Below are positions 7,942-16,087 of a stretch of 64,000 nt of DNA, piece by piece; position 1 is the stretch's first letter; every line of letters starts with the position of its first letter. Below the pieces are notes generated by a model that worked only from the letters and a program-made list of their open reading frames with translations, did no database searches and was not told the DNA's origin. This stretch comes from Saprospiraceae bacterium (GTDB taxonomy: Bacteria > Bacteroidota > Bacteroidia > Chitinophagales > Saprospiraceae). Both the position numbers and the translations under genes were made by a program. The stretch covers positions 16,253-80,252 of the forward strand of contig JALHQW010000034.1 in NCBI GenBank assembly GCA_022841745.1, written 5' to 3'.

Positions 7942-8622
7942 ATGACACATCTTGATTCCGAACTCCGCATACTCAAGTCCGACATCCTCGAAATGTGGCG
8001 GCTCGTCGTAGGCCAGCTCGAAAAGGGCAAGGAGGCACTGACCAATTTCGATCGTGACCTGGCCGAAGAGGTGGTCGAGAACGAAAAACGGGTCAACTCC
8101 TACGAGTTGAAGATTGACAAGGACTGTGAGAATATTTTCGCACTGTTTCAGCCTGTGGCTACTGACCTACGCCTTGTGCTGGCTTCGCTAAAAATCTGCA
8201 ACAACTTAGAGCGGGTGGGCGACATCGCAGCCAGTGTGGCCGATTTCGTGTTGGATGCAGAGCAGGATTTCAACAAAGAAATTCTGGAGCGCACCAGAAT
8301 CCTGGAGATGTACGCCATTGCCAATGAAATGATTGCCGATACTTTGGAGGCATTCGACAATGAAGATACCCGATTGGCCCGCACCATCTTCAAACGTGAT
8401 AAGCTATTGGATAAGATTGATGCAGCGGCGCTTGACCTCGTTTATGAATGCATCCAAGCCTACCCTGAGCAAGCCCGTAACACGTTGCTCGTGATGTCCA
8501 TGATTCGTAAACTGGAGCGGGTTGGGGATATGTCGAAGAACATTGCCGAGGAAACCATTTTCTACTTCGAGGCAAAGGTGTTGAAGCACAAAAAGAAAAA
8601 GCAGAAGGAAGGAGACGAATAG
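7942..8622 (+). CDS. phoU: Phosphate signalling protein PhoU
   Basis: 226 residues forming two three-helix PhoU repeats. The metal-binding style motifs are visible in each half: the first near residues 60-95 (FQPVATDLRLVLASLKI and NLERVGDIA), the second near residues 190-205 (KLERVGDMSKNIAEE). PhoU links the Pst transporter to the phosphate sensor kinase and limits uptake. It closes the pst operon, the normal position. The ATG at 7942 lies 16 nt after the inverted repeat. Confidence 0.95.
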   Translation: MTHLDSELRILKSDILEMWRLVVGQLEKGKEALTNFDRDLAEEVVENEKRVNSYELKIDKDCENIFALFQPVATDLRLVLASLKICNNLERVGDIAASVADFVLDAEQDFNKEILERTRILEMYAIANEMIADTLEAFDNEDTRLARTIFKRDKLLDKIDAAALDLVYECIQAYPEQARNTLLVMSMIRKLERVGDMSKNIAEETIFYFEAKVLKHKKKKQKEGDE

Positions 8623-8635
8623 GAATGAGGAATGA

Positions 8636-8725
8636 GGAATCAGGGATGATAGATTGGATTGCGGATTTGGGATTGCGGATTGCGGATTGGGGTTGCTTCT
8701 TCGATTTACGATTGCGGATTTCGGC
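8636..8725 (+). repeat. Low-complexity GATTGCGGATT word repeat
   Basis: After phoU the word GATTGCGGATT and close variants recur at least four times between about 8652 and 8722, preceded by GGAATGA repeated twice. It is a direct-repeat tract, not a hairpin. The same word reappears inside the hairpin ahead of secA (20228-20289). Confidence 0.6.
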
Positions 8726-8791
8726 AAGTGGTCGCTTTTTGGGCTGTCACTGCTTTGCTTTTGACTTAGCTTTGGGGCAAAATAAAAGCTG

Positions 8792-10111
8792 ATGATGCGT
8801 TATTTCCTATCCGTTTTTTTTGTCCTCACATTGGGTTCTTTACCCGTTTTTTCTCAAAAACTATTGACGCTGGAAGAGGCCACGGCTGCGGTGCTGTCCC
8901 ACAACTACGGCATCCGATTGGCCAAGAACGACTCTATTGCCAATGCGCTCGACGTGAACTACGTGGACTGGGCGCTGGCACCCCGTGTGAACGCCACGCT
9001 GGGGGCGGTGCGCAACAACAACGACCAGCGGCAGGAGTTCTCGGACGGCACGGTTAGGGAGCGGGACAACGTGAGGTCAACCAATCTAACTGGCTCGGTG
9101 GGGTTGAACTGGCTGCTGTTCGATGGCAAAAGGATGTTCATCGCCAAGGAACGCACCTTCGAAATTGCCCGGACGGGCGAACTGGTGGTAAAGGCGCAGG
9201 TAGTGAACACGGTGGCCCAGGTACGCAACGTTTATTTTGGCATCGTTCGGCAGAAGCAGCAGTTGAAGGCCATTGAGGAGCAGATGTCGGTGAGCGAGGA
9301 GCGGGTGAAAGTGGCAGACCGAAAGCTTTCCACGGGCCTCGGAAGCAAGCCGGAATTGCTGCAAGCAAAAGTTGATTTGAATGCCCAGAAAGCCCGCCAA
9401 TTGCAACAGCAGACGGCCATTGCGCAGCAAAAAGAGCAGCTCGACCAATTGGCCGGCGGCCAGCTTGGCACCAACTTCGACGTGGTGGAGGGCATCCAGT
9501 TCGACAATAACCTGAACATCAACGAGATAGAACAGAACATCGCTGGCACCAATCCTTCCCTCTTATTGGCCCAACGAAATATCGGCATTGCCCAACTCAC
9601 CCTACGAGAACATGAGGCCAGTCGCTATCCGACCCTCAGTTTCAACTCGGCCTATAACCTTGGCCTCTTGGACAACCAAACGGTGGTGAACCCCTTCCAA
9701 CCCTTGCAAAGTGGTTCCAAAGGCTTCAACTACGGCCTGACGGCCAATATACCCATCCTGAATTTCCGGCAAGAGCGCCGCAATATCGAGGCGACAAAAA
9801 TCACCATTGAAGGGCTGCAGCTCTCGCTGAAAGACCAGCAAACGGCCATCAATACGCTGCTTCGCAATGCTTTCCTTGGCTTCGAGTACCAACTGCAAGC
9901 CCTGAAATTGGAGGAAGAAAACATCGAGCTCGCCAAGGAAAATGTGGCCATCGCCCTCGAACGCTTCAAGCAGGGTGTGAGCACTTACCTCGAACTGCGG
10001 GAGGCGCAGAAAAGTCTCGAAGATGCCTATGACCGGCTGATTGCCGCAAGGTACAATGCGAAAGTGGCGGAGACGGAGGTGTTGCGGTTGGAGGGGGGGC
10101 TGGTGCGGTGA
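8792..10111 (+). CDS. TolC family outer-membrane efflux protein
   Basis: 439 residues with a signal peptide (cleavage after PVFSQ) and two repeats of the outer-membrane efflux fold. The N-terminal LTLEEATAAVLSHNYGIRLA is the usual first helix, and the second repeat contains ASRYPTLSFNSAYNLGL and the long coil near the end (AKENVAIALERFKQGVSTYLE). Such proteins form the outer-membrane channel for RND or ABC exporters. No partner pump gene is adjacent, so the substrate is unknown. It is convergent with the next gene; the two stops are 2 nt apart. Confidence 0.9.
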   Translation: MMRYFLSVFFVLTLGSLPVFSQKLLTLEEATAAVLSHNYGIRLAKNDSIANALDVNYVDWALAPRVNATLGAVRNNNDQRQEFSDGTVRERDNVRSTNLTGSVGLNWLLFDGKRMFIAKERTFEIARTGELVVKAQVVNTVAQVRNVYFGIVRQKQQLKAIEEQMSVSEERVKVADRKLSTGLGSKPELLQAKVDLNAQKARQLQQQTAIAQQKEQLDQLAGGQLGTNFDVVEGIQFDNNLNINEIEQNIAGTNPSLLLAQRNIGIAQLTLREHEASRYPTLSFNSAYNLGLLDNQTVVNPFQPLQSGSKGFNYGLTANIPILNFRQERRNIEATKITIEGLQLSLKDQQTAINTLLRNAFLGFEYQLQALKLEEENIELAKENVAIALERFKQGVSTYLELREAQKSLEDAYDRLIAARYNAKVAETEVLRLEGGLVR

Positions 10112-10112
10112 T

Positions 10113-11261
10113 TTATCCTATTTGTCCCAACAAATTCAGCAGTGCCATCACAATCTGATTATTCTGCTGCGTGGATTCCGAAGTACTCAAAAGCCCCAAC
10201 CTGTTCTCTTTTTGCAGCTTTGCCCATCGCTGTGTCAGCGAAACGACTTCCAAGTTAAAGTCTTCATCTTGTGTTATGCCCAAGGCTGAAAGCTGTTCAA
10301 GGGCCTTTTCGATACGTGCCTGACTGACCAGTTTGGTAATGGCTTTTTTCTGATCTTGGAAACTGTTCATAGCGGTTGGTTGAGCAGTACCGGAATAGTG
10401 GTGATTCACATTATCGCCGATATGCACATTCCCTTGGGCCGAAATGGTCGAGTTTGTCACGACGTTCTTCGTGGAGCCTGCCTGCTGGTGAGACGCAGGG
10501 CCATTAGAGGGAGCGTGTCCGTGTGGGTTGTCAATCCTCAATTGATAGACCAGTTCCAGCACGAAAGCGGCCATATTGTCGGCGGCAAGTTCTTGGGAGC
10601 CGCCAGCATCGGCGTGGGACTTGCCATCCAACAAATCGGAGATGCCCCGGATATTGATGTGCGGGATAGCTGGATAAAAATGCATGGCCTGGGAGAACCC
10701 CACTGCTTCCATCTCCACAGCCGTAGTGTCGTTGAAATCGTCCTTAAGGCGGCGGTATTCTTCGGAGTCGGTGGCAGCCACTACCTTGTTGGCGGCAGCG
10801 ATGGCACCGAAAATGACCTTGCAGGGTTGGTTGTTGCGGCAGCGGTTTCGCCAAGCTGTACTGGCTGCCACGGACTGGGCGGTGGCCAGCAGGTGCTTGC
10901 TGTAGTAACCCGATTCGGGCCGGGTTTTGAAGCCGTCGCTGGTCACCTTGCCAAAATCGTAGCCATAGAACTTGGTGCCGACCACCACATCCCCAATGGC
11001 TACGTCCTTGACACCACCAGCCACACCGCAGAGGATGACGGCCTGTGGCGAGAAGTGGCGCATTACTCTCTCCGTGGCCAAGGCAGTGTTTTCGTTTTTT
11101 GCACCGCCCAATTGAAGCACCAAATTGAAGGAGTGGTGCAAGCCTTGATAAGGCACGTGCATATAACGGATGTTTTCTAGTATTTGCTCCTGGCAAGGAG
11201 AACCCTTGGCAAGCACGGCTTCAAGTTCGACCTGTATAGGGGTGATGATGGCTAAGTTCAT
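10113..11261 (-). CDS. Nucleoside phosphorylase/nucleosidase fused to an EAD11-like domain
   Basis: 382 residues. Residues 1-230 are a purine nucleoside phosphorylase/MTA-SAH nucleosidase domain: start MNLAIITPIQVELEAV with the catalytic-type Glu, the loop ILCGVAGGVKDVAIGDVVVG, the ribose-binding VEMEAVGF and the catalytic-type Asp in RGISDLLDGK. A polar linker with NSTISAQGNVHIGDN follows. The last 80 residues (AITKLVSQARIEKALEQL through NRLGLLSTSESTQQNNQI) have the pattern of effector-associated domain 11, a helical adaptor that recruits effectors in Bacteroidota conflict systems. The likely role is an enzymatic effector acting on nucleotides or nucleosides when recruited. ATG 11261 is chosen because it starts the first beta strand. 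Confidence 0.8.
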   Translation of the reverse strand: MNLAIITPIQVELEAVLAKGSPCQEQILENIRYMHVPYQGLHHSFNLVLQLGGAKNENTALATERVMRHFSPQAVILCGVAGGVKDVAIGDVVVGTKFYGYDFGKVTSDGFKTRPESGYYSKHLLATAQSVAASTAWRNRCRNNQPCKVIFGAIAAANKVVAATDSEEYRRLKDDFNDTTAVEMEAVGFSQAMHFYPAIPHINIRGISDLLDGKSHADAGGSQELAADNMAAFVLELVYQLRIDNPHGHAPSNGPASHQQAGSTKNVVTNSTISAQGNVHIGDNVNHHYSGTAQPTAMNSFQDQKKAITKLVSQARIEKALEQLSALGITQDEDFNLEVVSLTQRWAKLQKENRLGLLSTSESTQQNNQIVMALLNLLGQIG

Positions 11262-11309
11262 AAGTGCGTAAAAATCCTTGGGTTTTCGGGTTTTCGTCGG
11301 ATAAAAAAG

Positions 11310-11402
11310 AGAAGCAGTCTCCAAAACGCTATGTGCTTATTTTTCCACCTACTGTTTACATATTCTCAAAACTGTTATCATTTAGCAAAGGGAGACTGCT
11401 TA
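11310..11402. repeat. 11-bp inverted repeat upstream of the nucleosidase gene
   Basis: AAGCAGTCTCC near 11311 is inverted as GGAGACTGCTT near 11391-11401, separated by about 70 nt of AT-rich DNA. It lies between the HTH gene and the nucleosidase-EAD11 gene. It may be an operator or a long-loop RNA structure. Confidence 0.4.
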
Positions 11403-11416
11403 CTTCAAAAGTATGG

Positions 11417-11749
11417 CTACTTATTATGGTGTTGTCGTTGTTGTTTGAGGTGCGTGGTATTTGCATGTTTAAGGATGTTCCAAATGGTCCTTTCCGACAA
11501 GTTGAACCTGTGGGCCAGGATTTCTACATTGTGGGTTTTTTGGAGGCTGTTTTCCTTGCTCAACCGGTTCATTTCCAATTGTACCGTGTAGCGAAGGATA
11601 TTGGTGGATGGTATAAGATCTTGGTCAATGAGAAAAGTAAGGAAGCAGTCCTCAGAGTTTGGCATTTCGTGCGTCGAGCGCCAGGCTCCAAATGATTGGT
11701 TCAAATGCTCAAAGAACTTGTCCATCAAGTGTTTTCTGTTCAGTTCCAT
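11417..11749 (-). CDS. Small HTH protein of unknown family
   Basis: 110 residues. Residues 72-95 (HNVEILAHRFNLSERTIWNI) read as a helix-turn-helix, with the first half helical and rich in aromatic residues. I do not recognise a named family. It lies on the same strand about 155 nt upstream of the nucleosidase-EAD11 gene, so it could regulate or accompany it. The C-terminus is His/Gln/Lys-rich (HLKQQRQHHNK). ATG 11749 is the only clear start. Confidence 0.6.
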   Translation of the reverse strand: MELNRKHLMDKFFEHLNQSFGAWRSTHEMPNSEDCFLTFLIDQDLIPSTNILRYTVQLEMNRLSKENSLQKTHNVEILAHRFNLSERTIWNILKHANTTHLKQQRQHHNK

Positions 11750-12192
11750 TGCTTGTTCGGTTTAAGATGACAGGATGCCAATGAGGTGAACAAAAGGTAG
11801 TTAAATAAGCTGTTGAAAATAGTGTCTCATAATGTGGTACAATGATATTTTACCTTTTGGGTACGTACAAATACATAAAAGGCCTTTTTCATCTCAAAAA
11901 GTCTTGTTGCCTGAAAAGATTATGGGTTCAGTAACGGATACCCGGTGTTGCTGTTAAAAGAAAATACAATGAATGATAATAGAAAATATCGCTGCAACTT
12001 GTTTGTATTCAGTGTTTTATATTCTTTGATATTTATAATTTTAAACAAGCCGATTCGATGATCCTAACCAAACTGAATTCATTTGGTGCCTAAAGATTTC
12101 ACCGAAAAAAACGAAAAACCATATTTCGGAACTGCCAATTTTTTTACTCAAATAGGCGATATTTTGCAGGAATTAGTAGAAACTTACTCGGC
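11750..12192. other. AT-rich gene-free stretch
   Basis: 443 nt between two minus-strand genes. It is markedly AT-rich and has no long reading frame, no clear hairpin and no repeat that I can see. It probably holds the promoter of the small HTH gene; no confident TAnnTTTG element was found. Confidence 0.5.
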
Positions 12193-13062
12193 TCATATCG
12201 GTTTTGCCTTCGCAACAAGCTTATCCAAAGAATCCTTGTAACGTCGGAAAAGGGTGGGGCTTTCGGCCTTGTTCAGTTCGATGACGGGGCAATTGGCCCG
12301 CTTTTCCCCATAGATATAATGGGACAGCATCATGTGCTCACAATCTACTACTAGGAAATAGTTATTGGGGATATGGGCATATTTAAAGACCTGGAATTTT
12401 CCCTTGGTAGCCGGATTTTCGTCGAAACTCGCCTTTTGCTTCAAGAGCCGCTCCATGGCCGACCGGATTTTAGCCTCATCGTTTTTTCGTTCAGGGCTGT
12501 CCTTGAAGTAAAGCCTCGCCTCGTTGCTGTCCGGGTCGAGCAGGAAGCATTTGAAGCTGACGCCTTTTTCGAGTAGTTGCTCAATCTGTCCGCCAAATTC
12601 AGCATCGCTCCTGCTGTCGAAATAATTGGAGAAGGTGTTCAGTGTCACGCCAAATTCAATGACTTCTTCATTTGCAAGCTGCATGAATGCCACTTTTTCA
12701 CGAACCTCACGGCGGCCATCATCATGAAAGGCAAAGCCTGGCTTTATGACCAATGACGGGCTGTTGAGCGAAGTAGGGGGCACGGGGTTTGGCCGCCAAT
12801 TAGGCGGTGGCTGGTAGGTGAACGTGGTGCCATCCCAAACATGGCCCAATTCAATTAAAATCAGTTCTCTCAGCGCAGCGCTTAGATTTTGCAGGAATGC
12901 CGGGCTGGCGTCTTTTTCATTGAGGATATTGCTGATAGTAGCTTTTGCGATTTTGGTGCCCAGCGTTTCCATTTTCTCCTTCACCTTGGCGTTCGAATAA
13001 CCCTTTTCCGTTTTCAGTAGGTCAAAGCCTTGTTGAATCATGGTATGTTTCATGTTTCCCAT
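12193..13062 (-). CDS. HTH regulator with a C-terminal DUF5919/PLD-like domain
   Basis: 289 residues. Residues 5-70 look like an XRE-like helix-turn-helix (KVKEKMETLGTKIAKATISN then ILNEKDASPAFLQNLSAALR). A Pro-rich linker (PPPNWRPNPVPP) leads to a C-terminal domain from about residue 115. This has alternating strands and helices with NTFSNYFDSRS, LLEKGVSFKCFLLDPDS and a late HMMLSHYIYGEK strand, resembling the DUF5919 domain often found behind XRE modules, a phospholipase-D-like fold that lacks HKD motifs. It may sense a ligand or stress state. The neighbours are the nucleosidase-EAD11 gene and the CHAT gene on the same strand. Confidence 0.6.
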   Translation of the reverse strand: MGNMKHTMIQQGFDLLKTEKGYSNAKVKEKMETLGTKIAKATISNILNEKDASPAFLQNLSAALRELILIELGHVWDGTTFTYQPPPNWRPNPVPPTSLNSPSLVIKPGFAFHDDGRREVREKVAFMQLANEEVIEFGVTLNTFSNYFDSRSDAEFGGQIEQLLEKGVSFKCFLLDPDSNEARLYFKDSPERKNDEAKIRSAMERLLKQKASFDENPATKGKFQVFKYAHIPNNYFLVVDCEHMMLSHYIYGEKRANCPVIELNKAESPTLFRRYKDSLDKLVAKAKPI

Positions 13063-13176
13063 TGATAATGGAATTTAGACGATTCGACGGTAGTTATCGT
13101 GCAAATGAAAGAAACTTTAGCGGAGTTTTTGCTGGAGAGCGGGGGGAATTACAGAATTTGGGAATGCCTTTGTCTA

Positions 13177-16068
13177 TCAGCTTCCGATTTTCTGCTTCCG
13201 TTTAAAGTACACCAATAGGAATAAAGCCAAGCATAAGGCCGTTGCCCCGATAAGGTATGGCAGGTAAGATGCCTTAAAAAAGCTTGGCGGCAATGCTGCA
13301 GTATCCCCAACCATTACGAAGCCTGCCCAATAGATTGGCTTGGAATATTCTGAACTTGCCGATTCGAGGTACTTCAATTTTGCCTCCCGCAATGACTCGT
13401 TTTTGGCCTTGCCCTCGTGCAGGGCATCGTAGAAATGAGCCATCAGTTGAGAGGTCGGTTGGTCGGAGATGCTCCAAAGGCTGGTCACCAAGCTGCCGCA
13501 GCCCGCAAAGGCGAAGGCCCTGGCAAGGCTCATGGTGCCCTCGCCCAGCCATACCTTGCCCGTGCCCGAATTGCAGGCGCTCAATACCGTCAGTTCCGCT
13601 TGGAGGTCCATGTTGTAGAGTTCCGAGGCGAACAACTGGTTGTCATTGCCCTGTGTGGGTACGTTGAACACCAGCCTCGACAGCATCGGGTCATCCGGGT
13701 CGAGGATGCCGTGGGTGGCCAGGTGCAGCACTCCAGCCGCTGGTGCAGCCGCTATAAAATTGGCCTTGGTGGCTTCCCCGTTGAGCCACGACCTGCCTTT
13801 CAGTATCTTACCAACGGCCTTTACCTCGTCGTCGGCAAAAGGCAGGTTACTCAGCCCACCCCTCGACCGCACGGCCAGCAGGGTTGGGTCTTCTTCGGCA
13901 GGCAAGTTTTGATTCATGAGGGCAAGGGTGGCTTCGTCGTACTCGGTGCCATAGCCAGCAAAACTGCCCCCTGCCTTCTCTTTCTTTTCCTGCTTCAATA
14001 AGCTGCTCGCCGACCAGGCATAGCTCACCGCATAGTCCTTCACCAAATAGGGCATGTCCAAGTCTTTCCAACTCCCATCGTGCGGCTTTGTGAGCATGGC
14101 CTCAAAAGGTACCAAGCCGAGCTGGCCATCCGGTACCACGATAAGCCGTTCGTACTTGCCCGTGGCCAGCGGCAAGGCCAATAGCCTTTGGTTCAACGTG
14201 GAGGCCGAAGCCAAGAAAGCCTGTTCCGCCACTGCCGCCGAATCCTGCACGTACTTCCAGTCGCTGACCGAGCGGCGGAACTGCGCCAAGGCCATGCCAA
14301 GGCTATCGTCTTGGGGCGAGGCCCAAACCTGCAATTGATGCCTCGAAACCGCAAATGTATAGAGGGCGGATTTCCCTATGAGGTACTCCACCAACAGGTC
14401 GCCGCTGCCCAATTGCTGCTGAACCTCCTTCAAGTCCACTTCTTTCTTAAAGGCATATTTCAGTTCAAAATAGCGGGGAAAACTGCGCTCCAAACGGTCT
14501 TTAAGCCCAGAGAGCCGGAAGCGGGCATCAGACAGGGAATCGGCATAGGCTTTTTTCAGGACAGGGTCGTTATCGTAATGGATTTCCATTTCCCAAGCGG
14601 CCACTTCTTCTTGTAGGCTTTTTTCCAGTTCAAGCACACTGTCCGGTATGCCAGCGATATGCTTTATCTGCTGGTTGTAAAGCGCCTCGGCCATCACGGG
14701 GGCCTTGGCCCGCTCCGCAAATGCAAATGCTTTTATGAAATAGGTCGAATCGCCCGTCAACTCGGCAAGTGCGAGGGCGGTTTTCACGCCACCTTCCACC
14801 ACGGGTTGCAGGTACTCGTACAGTTCCAGTTTCGAGGATTCGTCGCCATAGCTGAGGCGCATGTTTTCGCCATAATCCAGCCCCAACTCGAAGGCCCGCA
14901 TGGCCAAGCGCAAATGCTCCATGCCACCTTTTTGATAAAATGCCTCGCCTTTTCCCTCTAAGCTGCCCAGCACCCAATAGCTGCTGGGTGTCAGGCTTTC
15001 CAAGAATGGGAGGTCTTTTACCGTTTGGTCGTCGTTGCCATCCGATTGGTTTTGAAGGGTTTGGTGGAAGTAGGAGAGGGCTTTGTCGGGTTGGCCAGCA
15101 GCGAGGTAGATTTTGCCTGCGAGGTGGGTCATGCGGGCGTATTCGGGGTGGCGGGGGCCGTAGCCTGATTTGGCATGATTACATGCTAATTGAATATAAG
15201 AAATAGCTTCATTGAAGTTTTCTTTGTCTTGATAGATACGGGCAAATTGGTAGAAGGCATCTGCTTTTTCAGAACTTCCAATAAATGAATGCATCCCTGC
15301 TTTTAGTACCATTAATGCACTATCTAAAAAGTCAAATTGGAAGTATGCTTTTGAATACTGAATATAAGTTTGCGGACTTTGTGAATCAATGGCTAAAGAT
15401 TGACGAAAATAATCTAAAGACTGAGTGTCATTCATCGTCCTGTAGTTGTCACCAATGTCACGTAATAGTACAGCTATGTTTGCGCTATCCTTTCTTACTT
15501 TTGCTACTCGAAGTGATTTCAGCTGAAACTCCAAGGCCTTTCTGTGGTTTCCTGAATCCCAATACAACCAACCTAAATTGCCGTAGTATCTTAATAGTAA
15601 TTCATTATTGTTTAGTTTTTCTCCAAACTGAACACCTTTTTCATAAACATCTATTGCTTTCTTATAATTACCTTTCAGATAGTAGTTATCAGCAAGATAA
15701 AGTAGTAAATGTCCCTTTAGAAGGATGCTGTCCTTTTCGATTTGAACATTACCGATTGCTTTTTCAAAAAAAATTATGCCTTCATCGGGGAGGTAAAGGT
15801 TGAAATAACAACGGTTGATCTTGTCACTGGCTAATAAATACTTTTCCCAGTATTTGGCTTGTTCATAGGCCTTTAGTGATAAATTCAAAAGAGGAATTGC
15901 TTCCTCATATTTCTCTTCATTTGTTAGTTTAATTGCTAACTCAAACTGATTTGAAATTGATGTCTCTTGCTCAATCGGCGGGTTCTGAAAACTCAATACG
16001 ATTATTGTTGTTGTTGAAAGCAACAACAATAAAAGTAATGGGTGCACATTTTTTCTTATGTTGATCAA
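13177..16068 (-). CDS. TPR-CHAT protein, membrane anchored (caspase-like protease)
   Basis: 963 residues. A signal peptide occupies residues 1-27. TPR repeats follow over about residues 40-350, then a helical region, then a CHAT domain at about 640-915. The CHAT catalytic pair is visible: His786 in HLATHGILDPDDPM and Cys832 in TVLSACNSGTG, followed by GEGTMSLARAFAFAG and SLWSISD. Residues 936-954 form a membrane helix with a Lys/Arg tail. This topology places the protease domain in the periplasm, anchored to the inner membrane. CHAT proteases are caspase relatives used in bacterial immunity and signalling; a periplasmic one may process secreted partners. Base composition changes sharply near 15170, inside the TPR part. 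Confidence 0.9.
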   Translation of the reverse strand: MINIRKNVHPLLLLLLLSTTTIIVLSFQNPPIEQETSISNQFELAIKLTNEEKYEEAIPLLNLSLKAYEQAKYWEKYLLASDKINRCYFNLYLPDEGIIFFEKAIGNVQIEKDSILLKGHLLLYLADNYYLKGNYKKAIDVYEKGVQFGEKLNNNELLLRYYGNLGWLYWDSGNHRKALEFQLKSLRVAKVRKDSANIAVLLRDIGDNYRTMNDTQSLDYFRQSLAIDSQSPQTYIQYSKAYFQFDFLDSALMVLKAGMHSFIGSSEKADAFYQFARIYQDKENFNEAISYIQLACNHAKSGYGPRHPEYARMTHLAGKIYLAAGQPDKALSYFHQTLQNQSDGNDDQTVKDLPFLESLTPSSYWVLGSLEGKGEAFYQKGGMEHLRLAMRAFELGLDYGENMRLSYGDESSKLELYEYLQPVVEGGVKTALALAELTGDSTYFIKAFAFAERAKAPVMAEALYNQQIKHIAGIPDSVLELEKSLQEEVAAWEMEIHYDNDPVLKKAYADSLSDARFRLSGLKDRLERSFPRYFELKYAFKKEVDLKEVQQQLGSGDLLVEYLIGKSALYTFAVSRHQLQVWASPQDDSLGMALAQFRRSVSDWKYVQDSAAVAEQAFLASASTLNQRLLALPLATGKYERLIVVPDGQLGLVPFEAMLTKPHDGSWKDLDMPYLVKDYAVSYAWSASSLLKQEKKEKAGGSFAGYGTEYDEATLALMNQNLPAEEDPTLLAVRSRGGLSNLPFADDEVKAVGKILKGRSWLNGEATKANFIAAAPAAGVLHLATHGILDPDDPMLSRLVFNVPTQGNDNQLFASELYNMDLQAELTVLSACNSGTGKVWLGEGTMSLARAFAFAGCGSLVTSLWSISDQPTSQLMAHFYDALHEGKAKNESLREAKLKYLESASSEYSKPIYWAGFVMVGDTAALPPSFFKASYLPYLIGATALCLALFLLVYFKRKQKIGS

Positions 16069-16087
16069 TGCTTAGAATGAGTTTGGA

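Noticed and set aside
6984..8096. 370-codon minus-strand frame across pstB and phoU
   Set aside because: It crosses two well-conserved genes and a hairpin; no protein family is recognisable in it.
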